A stretch of DNA of 64,000 nucleotides from JAMCRM01 sp035561075. GTDB taxonomy: Bacteria; Acidobacteriota; Terriglobia; Bryobacterales; Bryobacteraceae. Below, in pieces: positions 57,934-64,000 of this stretch. Position 1 is the stretch's first letter. Every line of letters starts with the position of its first letter. The stretch is from the NCBI GenBank assembly GCA_035561075.1, contig DATMYF010000110.1, positions 1-64,000 of the forward strand, given 5' to 3'. The notes under the pieces were generated by a model, which did no database searches, had not been told where the DNA came from, and worked only from the letters and a program-made list of their open reading frames with translations. The position numbers and the translations under genes are program-made.

Positions 57934-59730
57934 ATGGCCCTACTCCTGAGCTCGAACGGTATCGGAAAATCCTTTGGCGCGCGCACGTTATTCGAGAATC
58001 TCTCGCTGGGGATATCCGAGGGCGAGCGCCTGGGCCTGATCGGGCCGAACGGCTCCGGCAAGACCACGCTTCTGAAGATCCTGGCCGGACGCATCACACC
58101 GGATGACGGTACCCTGTCCCTGCGCCGCCTGACCCGCACCGGCTACGTGGCGCAGGATTCGGCGCTTCCGGAGGAGAAGACCGCCGGCGAGATCGTGGCC
58201 GACGCCCTGGGGGACCAGCAGATGGAGGAGGCCGAGCGCGCCTCCCGCATCAACGTCACCCTGGGACGCGCCGGCTTCACCGACCCCACTGTGCGCGCCG
58301 GGTCGCTTTCGGGCGGCTGGCGGCGACGGCTGGCCATCGCTCGCGAACTGGTGAAGGCGCCCGACATCCTCTTCCTGGACGAGCCGACGAACCACCTGGA
58401 CCTCGAAGGCATCCTGTGGCTGGAAAAGCTGCTGGCCACATCGTCTTTCGCGAGCGTGGTGGTTAGCCACGACCGCTGGTTCCTTGAGAACGCCGTGAAC
58501 CAGATGGCCGAGTTGAACCGCGCCTATCCCGAGGGGATATTCCGCGTCGACGGCAACTACAGCCGGTTCCTCGAAAAGAAGGCGGAATTCCTGCGGGCTC
58601 AGGAGCGGTTGCAGGAGTCGCTTGCCAACATCGTGCGGCGCGAGGTGGAATGGCTGCGGCGCGGTCCCAAGGCACGTGCCACCAAGTCCAAAGCGCGCAT
58701 CGAAGAGGCAGAGCGGTTAATGGGCGAGCTGGCGGAGGTCTCCGCGCGCAACGTCAAGGGCGCGGCCCAGATCGATTTCACCGGGTCAGACCGCCGCACC
58801 AAGCGGCTCATCTCCGTCGAGGGCCTGGGCAAGGAACTGGGCGGCCGCACGCTATTCCGCGATCTCAACGTGGTGCTGTCGCCCGGCGCGCGGCTGGGAC
58901 TGGTAGGGCAAAACGGCACAGGCAAAACCACGCTGCTGCGGATCCTCAACGGCGAACTCGAACCCGACGGGGGAGAGGCGCGCCGGGCTGAGGCGCTGCG
59001 CATAGTCTACTTCGACCAGGGTCGGCAACAACTCGACCTTAGCCGCACCTTACGCGAGGCGCTAGGCGCGCGCGGCGATTTCGTGATCTTCCGGGACCGT
59101 CCCATGCACGTGGCCGGCTGGGCCCGCCGCTTCCTCTTCGGACCCGAACAGCTCGACCGGCCCATGTCCAGCCTCTCCGGAGGCGAGCAGGCGCGAGTGC
59201 TGATCGCGCGCCTGATGCTTGAACCGGCGGACGTGCTGCTGCTGGACGAGCCCACCAACGACCTGGATATCCCCACACTCGAGGTGCTGGAGGACAGCCT
59301 GAACGAGTTCCCCGGCGCGCTGGTGCTGGTGACCCATGACCGGTTTCTGCTCGACCGTGTGGCGAACGCGGTGTTGGGCCTCGACGGCCGCGGCGGTGCC
59401 CGTATATTCGCCGATTACTGGCAGTGGGAGCAGGCACAGCTCGGGCAGAAGCAGCCGCGGACCGAAAAGGAGCCCGCGCAGCAGCCCCGGCCGGCGTCTG
59501 GCGGGAAAAAGCGGCTTTCCTACATGGAAACCCGCGAGTGGGACCAGATGGAGGAGAAGATCCTTGCCGCGGAAGAGGAACTGGCCGCACGGCAGCGCGA
59601 ATTGCAGGCCGAGGAGGTGGTCAGCGACCCCATCCGGCTGCAGGAGACGTACGAGCGCCTGAAGGCCGCGGAAGAGACTGTGGCGGGCCTCTACGCGCGC
59701 TGGGCGGAGCTCGAAGCCAAGCTGGCCTAG
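57934..59730 (+). CDS. uup: ABC-F family ATPase, Uup-like
   Basis: 598 aa with two ABC domains in one chain and no membrane segments. The first has GPNGSGKTT, signature LSGGWRRR and LFLDEPTNHLDL. A basic linker helix pair follows (about 245-295, VEWLRRGPKARATKSKAR). The second has GQNGTGKTT, signature LSGGEQAR and LLLDEPTNDLDI. The C-terminal 90 residues are a Glu/Arg-rich coiled coil, as in Uup. ABC-F proteins act on the ribosome E site or, for Uup, bind DNA and ribosomes. ATG 57934 is chosen by family N-terminus; the upstream open frame is not conserved-looking. Confidence 0.92.
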   Translation: MALLLSSNGIGKSFGARTLFENLSLGISEGERLGLIGPNGSGKTTLLKILAGRITPDDGTLSLRRLTRTGYVAQDSALPEEKTAGEIVADALGDQQMEEAERASRINVTLGRAGFTDPTVRAGSLSGGWRRRLAIARELVKAPDILFLDEPTNHLDLEGILWLEKLLATSSFASVVVSHDRWFLENAVNQMAELNRAYPEGIFRVDGNYSRFLEKKAEFLRAQERLQESLANIVRREVEWLRRGPKARATKSKARIEEAERLMGELAEVSARNVKGAAQIDFTGSDRRTKRLISVEGLGKELGGRTLFRDLNVVLSPGARLGLVGQNGTGKTTLLRILNGELEPDGGEARRAEALRIVYFDQGRQQLDLSRTLREALGARGDFVIFRDRPMHVAGWARRFLFGPEQLDRPMSSLSGGEQARVLIARLMLEPADVLLLDEPTNDLDIPTLEVLEDSLNEFPGALVLVTHDRFLLDRVANAVLGLDGRGGARIFADYWQWEQAQLGQKQPRTEKEPAQQPRPASGGKKRLSYMETREWDQMEEKILAAEEELAARQRELQAEEVVSDPIRLQETYERLKAAEETVAGLYARWAELEAKLA

Positions 59731-59737
59731 CCCCGCG

Positions 59738-61108
59738 CTATCGCACAGAGGCCGCGACGCGCTGCCGGTACTCCGCTGCTTTCGCCAGAATGGCCGCCGA
59801 ATCGAGCGTCAGGGACCGCCCGTCGCGCACGATCGGGTTGCCGTTCACCATCACGTCCCTCACGTCGGCGCCCTTGAGCGCGTAGATGATCTGGGACGCG
59901 ACGCCATAGAGAGGCGCAGCGTTGGGACGGTCGAGCCGCAGGGTGATGAGGTCCGCGCGCTTGCCCGCTTCGAGCGAGCCGATCTCTTTATCAAGCCCCA
60001 GGGCGCGGGCGCCGCGGATGGTCAGCATTTCGAGCGCCGTGGCTGCGGACAGGGCCTGCGGATTGAGGCCCGTCACCTTCTGCAGCTTGGCGGCGAGGTC
60101 CGCCTCTTCGAGCATGTCGAAGTCGTTGTTGCTGCCCGCGGGGCCGTCCGTTCCGAGCCCCACGGAGAGATCGAAGGACAGCATCTTCGTGACCGGCGCT
60201 ACGCCGCTCCCCAGCTTCGCATTGCTCGACGGGCAGTGCGCGATCCCGGTTTTGCGCGCAGCCAGGATGCGCATGTCGGCCTCGTCCACCCACACAGAAT
60301 GCGCCGCTAGCGTCCGGCCTTCGAGCACTCCCAGTTTTTCGAGAAGGGCGGTGGGGCTCATGCCGCGCTTGGCTCGCAGTTCGTCGTTCTCGCGTTTGGT
60401 CTCGGACAGGTGGATGATGAGCGGGGCGCCGTGTCGGTTAGCGAGCCGACGGCAGGCCTGCAAAGTCTCGTCGGAATTGGTGTAGACGGCGTGCGGCGCC
60501 ACGGCCGGGGTGATCAGAGGGTCGTTTCTGAAGCGCTCCAGAAACCGCTCCGTAAAAGCGAGGGCGGCAGCCGGTGTTTTGGCATCCGGCACCGGAAACC
60601 CGATGATGGTCTCACCGAGCACGCCGCGCATGCCGGCTTCTCTGGTGGCCTCCGCAACGACGTCCTCAAAGTAGTACATGTCCGTGTAGGTAGTGGTGCC
60701 GGAAAGCATCATCTCCAGGCAGGCCAGGCGTGTACCCCAGCGGACAAACTCGGCGTTCACGTTTTTCGACTCGGCGGGAAAGATGTACTTCTCAAGCCAT
60801 TCCTGAAGCGGCAGGTCGTCCGCCAAGCCGCGAAACAGCGACATGGGCGCGTGCGCGTGGGTGTTGACGAAACCGGGGGCGATCAAGGCCTCACCGCGAT
60901 CGAGCCGCTGTTTCGCTTCGAAGCGGCGGTCGATCTCCGCGCGACTGCCCACCCCCACGATGCGCTCGCCCCGCACGGCCACTGCGCCGTTCTCGATGAT
61001 GCGCCGCGCCGGGTCCATGGTGACTACGTAGCGCGCGGTCCAGATCCAATCGGCGGGTTCGGCGGCAAGCGCGCAAGCTATCAGGAAGAAGCTAGAGAAA
61101 AGACGCAT
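59738..61108 (-). CDS. Exported amidohydrolase of the MTA/SAH deaminase (TrzA/AtzA) type
   Basis: 456 aa. The metal site shows NTHAHAPMS (His-x-His), HLSET, AAHSVW and GTDGPAGSNND, as in 5'-methylthioadenosine/S-adenosylhomocysteine deaminases and chlorohydrolases. FVNTHAHAP and the C-terminal LEAGKRADLITL are family marks. Unusually, residues 1-16 (MRLFSSFFLIACALAA) form a signal peptide, so it probably works in the periplasm. It overlaps cdd by 17 nt and is the last gene of the nucleoside operon, which favours a nucleoside or related purine as substrate. An alternative is a guanine- or cytosine-type deaminase. Confidence 0.85.
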   Translation of the reverse strand: MRLFSSFFLIACALAAEPADWIWTARYVVTMDPARRIIENGAVAVRGERIVGVGSRAEIDRRFEAKQRLDRGEALIAPGFVNTHAHAPMSLFRGLADDLPLQEWLEKYIFPAESKNVNAEFVRWGTRLACLEMMLSGTTTYTDMYYFEDVVAEATREAGMRGVLGETIIGFPVPDAKTPAAALAFTERFLERFRNDPLITPAVAPHAVYTNSDETLQACRRLANRHGAPLIIHLSETKRENDELRAKRGMSPTALLEKLGVLEGRTLAAHSVWVDEADMRILAARKTGIAHCPSSNAKLGSGVAPVTKMLSFDLSVGLGTDGPAGSNNDFDMLEEADLAAKLQKVTGLNPQALSAATALEMLTIRGARALGLDKEIGSLEAGKRADLITLRLDRPNAAPLYGVASQIIYALKGADVRDVMVNGNPIVRDGRSLTLDSAAILAKAAEYRQRVAASVR

Positions 61109-61475
61109 CGAAGGGTCTCGGGAAGATGTCTCGCAGGCGCAGGGTTTCGGTCTTGCCGCGCAGGTTCGCCAGAATCACTTCGGTATCGCCGCAGAACTCC
61201 CACAGGATTTGGCGGCAGGCTCCGCATGGCGGCGTAAGGGTTTCGCTATCGGCCGCTACGGCGATGCGGCGGAACTGCCGTGCGCCCTCGGAGAGCGCCT
61301 TGAAGATGGCCACGCGCTCGGCGCAGACAGTCAGCCCATAGGTGGCGTTCTCCACGTTACAGCCGGTGTAAATGCGGCCGGCGATGTCTTCCACCGCGGC
61401 CCCTACTTTGAATTTCGAAAATGGCGCGTGGGCGTTTTCCCGCGCGCGGAGCGCGGCTTCCACTAGGGGGTCCAT
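61092..61475 (-). CDS. cdd: Cytidine deaminase
   Basis: 127-aa homotetrameric-type cytidine deaminase. FSKFKVGAAVE binds the base, CNVENATYG and TVCAERVAI (Cys-Ala-Glu zinc and proton shuttle) are followed by PPCGACRQ, which supplies the other two zinc Cys. It converts cytidine and deoxycytidine to uridine forms. The ATG at 61475 overlaps the nucleoside phosphorylase stop (TGATG). The longer open frame upstream is a shadow. It sits in a salvage operon with nupC and both nucleoside phosphorylases. Confidence 0.96.
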   Translation of the reverse strand: MDPLVEAALRARENAHAPFSKFKVGAAVEDIAGRIYTGCNVENATYGLTVCAERVAIFKALSEGARQFRRIAVAADSETLTPPCGACRQILWEFCGDTEVILANLRGKTETLRLRDIFPRPFDASFL

Positions 61476-62293
61476 CACTCCTCCAGGCGCGGCAGCAGCG
61501 TCTTGAGCAGGGCGATCAGGGTGCCGCGGACGGCGGCTCCCGTTTCGAGCACTTCTTCGTGGTTGATCTTTTGTGGGAGAACGCCAGCCGCCATGTTGGT
61601 AACGCAGGAGATTCCCAGGCACCGGATCCCCATGTGGTTGGCAGCGATCACTTCCGGTACCGTGGACATCCCGACCACGTCCGCCCCGATGGTGCGCAGG
61701 AAGCGGATCTCCGCGGGCGTCTCGTAACTGGGCCCCAGCATGGCTGCGTAGACACCTTCCACCAGCGGGATTCCCAGTTCCCGCCCCGACGCTTTGGCAG
61801 CTTCGCGGTAGCGCAGGCAGTAGGCCTCGCTCATGTCGGGAAAGCGCGGACCGAGAGTGTCCAGGTTGGGCCCCACCAGCGGGTTCGAACCTTGCAGATT
61901 GATGTGGTCCGAGATCAGCACCAGCCCGCCGCGTTCGAGCGACAGGTTAATGCCGCCCGCGGCATTCGTGAAGACCATGCCGCTCACCCCGAGCGACCCC
62001 AGCGCCCGCACCCCGAAGGTCACCTGCTGTTGTGTGTAGCCCTCGTAGAGATGGACGCGGCCGGACATCACCGCCACGGGCAGGCTGCCGAGCGTCCCTA
62101 CCACCAGTTTTCCAGCGTGTCCGACGGCCGTGGAGCAGGGCCAGCCGGGAATTTCGGAATAGTGAATTTCCGTGCGGCTCGAAAGCTCCCCGGCGAACCC
62201 GCCGAGACCGCTGCCGAGCACCACACCAACGCGCGGCCGTACGCTGAGGCGCGCTTCCAGGTACTCCCGGGCGGCGGCAAGATGGTTGATCAC
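61475..62293 (-). CDS. punA: Purine-nucleoside phosphorylase
   Basis: 272-aa trimeric-type PNP. GVVLGSGLGGFA is the phosphate-binding loop, GRVHLYEGY and TNAAGGIN follow, LISDHINLQGSNPL is the purine-side region, and GPSYETPAEIR and STVPEVIAANHMG complete the pattern. It splits inosine and guanosine with phosphate to base and ribose-1-phosphate. I start at GTG 62293 (INHLAAAREYL), which overlaps the nupC stop as GTGA; extension beyond that runs through nupC. It is in the middle of the salvage operon. Confidence 0.95.
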   Translation of the reverse strand: MINHLAAAREYLEARLSVRPRVGVVLGSGLGGFAGELSSRTEIHYSEIPGWPCSTAVGHAGKLVVGTLGSLPVAVMSGRVHLYEGYTQQQVTFGVRALGSLGVSGMVFTNAAGGINLSLERGGLVLISDHINLQGSNPLVGPNLDTLGPRFPDMSEAYCLRYREAAKASGRELGIPLVEGVYAAMLGPSYETPAEIRFLRTIGADVVGMSTVPEVIAANHMGIRCLGISCVTNMAAGVLPQKINHEEVLETGAAVRGTLIALLKTLLPRLEE

Positions 62294-63513
62294 AGCAGCA
62301 TCCCCGCGATGCAGGCCGACATGAAATTGGCCATCGTGCCGGCGGCCACGGCCTTCAGCCCCAGCCGTGCCAGGTCCGACTTGCGGGTTGGCGCCAGCGC
62401 CCCAATGCCGCCGATCTGGATGGCAATCGAGCTGAGATTCGCGAAGCCGCACAGCGCATATGTGGCGATCACGAACGAGCGCGGGTCGAGAGTGGCTTTC
62501 AGGGGGGCGAGATCCAGGAAGGCGACAAATTCGTTGAGTATCAGCCGCGTCCCCAGCAGGTTCCCCACCGCCGCGGCATCGTTCCAGCTCACCCCCATCA
62601 TCCACGCCACGGGAGCGAAGATCACGCCGAAAATCTGCTGCATGGAAGGCGGCAGCCAGGCCATGCCGGGCAGCGTGTTGAACCAGCCAAGGATGCCGTT
62701 AAACATCGCGATCAGCGCCAGAAAGGCCACCAGCATACCCGCGATGTTCAGGGCAAGTCGCAGCCCGTCGCCCGCGCCCTGCGCCGCCGCGTCAATAATA
62801 TTCACGGCGGATTTTTCCACGGTTACCTCGACCTTCCCCAGGGTGGCGGGTTTTTCCACCTCCGGGTAGAAGATCTTGGCCAGCATGATTCCCGCCGGGG
62901 CCGTCATGATCACGGCTGTGAGCAGGTGCTGGATCTCCACGCCCGCAATCTTCACGTAGGCCGCCATTACGGCGCCGGAAACGTGTGCCATTCCGGCCAC
63001 CATCACGGTGAACAGCTCCGAGGTGGTCAAGCCTGCCAGGTACGGTTTGATGGTGAGGGGCGCCTCGGTCTGGCCCATGAAGATGCTGGCTGCCACGTTG
63101 GTGGATTCGGCCCCGCTGGTGCCGAGGAAACGCTGCATCACCACAGCCATCCCGCGCACCACAAGCTGCATGACCCCGAGATAATACAGGATGGAGAAAA
63201 ACGAAGCGATGAAGATAACGATGGGCAGCACCTGGAAGGCAAAAACAACGCCGAACGGCCCGCTTTTCGCACCGAGTGGACCGAAGACGAACGCGCTGCC
63301 CGCTTCCGCGAATTGCAGCATGGCGTTCACACCGACCCCGATGGCGTGAAACACTCTGCCGAAATCCGTCTTCAGCACCAGGATGGCGAACGTGAACTGC
63401 AGGGTAAGGCCCCAGAACAGGATCCGGGCCTTGATGGCGCGCTTGTGCGCGGAAAACAACCAGGCGACCGCGAGAATTACTACCAGCCCGATCAGCCCGG
63501 TGAACCGCTCCAT
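62290..63513 (-). CDS. nupC: Concentrative nucleoside transporter (NupC/CNT family)
   Basis: 407 aa with about nine transmembrane helices. GVVFAFQVLPIVIFIASF, SIFMGQTEAPLTIKPYL, AGMAHVSGAVMAAYV and NEFVAFLDL are family landmarks that form the nucleoside and sodium/proton sites. It brings nucleosides into the cytoplasm for the phosphorylases and deaminase encoded alongside. ATG 63513 overlaps the preceding stop (TAATG). The open frame further upstream is a shadow of the phosphorylase gene. Confidence 0.95.
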   Translation of the reverse strand: MERFTGLIGLVVILAVAWLFSAHKRAIKARILFWGLTLQFTFAILVLKTDFGRVFHAIGVGVNAMLQFAEAGSAFVFGPLGAKSGPFGVVFAFQVLPIVIFIASFFSILYYLGVMQLVVRGMAVVMQRFLGTSGAESTNVAASIFMGQTEAPLTIKPYLAGLTTSELFTVMVAGMAHVSGAVMAAYVKIAGVEIQHLLTAVIMTAPAGIMLAKIFYPEVEKPATLGKVEVTVEKSAVNIIDAAAQGAGDGLRLALNIAGMLVAFLALIAMFNGILGWFNTLPGMAWLPPSMQQIFGVIFAPVAWMMGVSWNDAAAVGNLLGTRLILNEFVAFLDLAPLKATLDPRSFVIATYALCGFANLSSIAIQIGGIGALAPTRKSDLARLGLKAVAAGTMANFMSACIAGMLL

Positions 63514-64000
63514 TAGCCCACGACTTCCAGGATGAGTTCCCTCTCCTCGGGTTTCTGCGCGGAGATGCGGAAGGCGTCCTCCACCAGTTCGGCGGCGTCT
63601 TCCACCCGCTCCTCGGACGTGTAGTAAAGGCGGCACAGCACGGAACCGGCGTCGACCTTCTCCCCCACCTTCACTTCGAGGATGACGCCCACAGCCGGGT
63701 CGATACTGTCTTCCTTGCGGTCACGCCCGGCACCGATCATATTCGAGGCATTGCCGATGTAGGTAGCGTCGATGACGCTCACATACCCCGCGCGCGGAGA
63801 GGTAATCTCGCGCATGCCCGTGGCGTTGGGTAGCAGTTCGAACTTGTCGAGCGCCGCCGCGTTGCCGCCCTGCGCCTGAACCACCTGCTTCAGCTTGCGA
63901 TAGCCGGAGCCATCCACCAGTGCCTGCTCGGCGAGACGGCGTGCGTCTTCGAGCGTGTCGGCCTTTTTGCCCAGGAAAATCATGCGCGCGGCAAGCTCCA
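63513..64000 (-). CDS. Pyrimidine-nucleoside (thymidine) phosphorylase, C-terminal part
   Basis: The frame runs off the right edge. What is present is the last 162 residues: ELAARMIFLGKKADTLEDAR, then FELLPNATGMREITSPRAGYV and the C-terminal hammerhead-like domain with DPAVGVILEVKVGEKV. This is the end of a nucleoside phosphorylase of the DeoA/Pdp family, which splits thymidine, uridine or deoxyuridine with phosphate. The start and active site lie outside the window. It is the upstream-most visible gene of the salvage operon and is coupled to nupC by TAATG. Confidence 0.93.
   Translation of the reverse strand, partial: ELAARMIFLGKKADTLEDARRLAEQALVDGSGYRKLKQVVQAQGGNAAALDKFELLPNATGMREITSPRAGYVSVIDATYIGNASNMIGAGRDRKEDSIDPAVGVILEVKVGEKVDAGSVLCRLYYTSEERVEDAAELVEDAFRISAQKPEERELILEVVG

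Noticed and set aside
61870..61900. tRNA-like GGTTCGAACC inside the purine nucleoside phosphorylase gene
   Set aside because: No matching acceptor stem or anticodon arm around it; it is coding sequence.

Overview
The window is a GC-rich bacterial chromosome segment, most likely from an Acidobacteriota member of the Solibacter/Bryobacter type. The evidence is indirect: two long Oar-like TonB-dependent receptors with N-terminal carboxypeptidase-regulatory-like domains, an ECF sigma/anti-sigma pair coupled to one of them, many secreted carbohydrate-active proteins (acetylxylan esterase, BNR_4, HAF-repeat, aldose epimerase, sulfatase), and a Tes-like radical SAM enzyme of the kind proposed to make membrane-spanning lipids. 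I see no phage, IS element, CRISPR array or rRNA. No gene-free stretch exceeds 300 bases.

Left part (1-12 kb): tRNA-Asp, then a tightly overlapped minus-strand operon of patatin-like phospholipase, NodB-fold deacetylase, acyl carrier protein and FabF-type ketosynthase. Next come secreted acetylxylan esterase and HAF-repeat protein, and a plus-strand glycan-processing run (BNR_4 protein, amidotransferase-like/deacetylase-like fusion, HGSNAT-like acyltransferase). A Tat-exported nitrilase faces this run.

Middle left (13-29 kb): two Oar-like receptors, the second in an operon with its sigma and anti-sigma factors; a small A+T-richer gene; a divergent GT2 / GT-C / sulfatase operon; fabH; a SprT-like protease; and a NYN-LOTUS protein.

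Centre (29-45 kb): a series of plus-strand secreted proteins (Cys-rich protein, aldose epimerase, M14 peptidase) and two tiny membrane proteins, then lipA with a phosphodiester glycosidase. The conserved rpmH-rnpA-yidD-yidC-jag-mnmE block follows on the minus strand, with an ABC ATPase coupled to mnmE. Beyond it are a larA-like gene, pcm and udgX.

Right part (45-64 kb): a Ppx/GppA phosphatase coupled to a CHAD domain divided over two genes, diverging from sixA. Then hydrolase-nth-ceramidase, a BON protein, a lipoprotein/GT-C/sugar-kinase operon, the Tes-like radical SAM gene, a Uup-like ABC-F ATPase, and a nucleoside-salvage operon (pyrimidine nucleoside phosphorylase, NupC, purine nucleoside phosphorylase, cytidine deaminase, secreted amidohydrolase) that runs off the right edge.

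Two regulatory themes recur. Genes within operons are often coupled by 1-4 nt stop/start overlaps. Many first genes have a TAnnnT -10-like hexamer only 5-10 nt before the start codon and no clear ribosome-binding site, which suggests frequent leaderless transcription.
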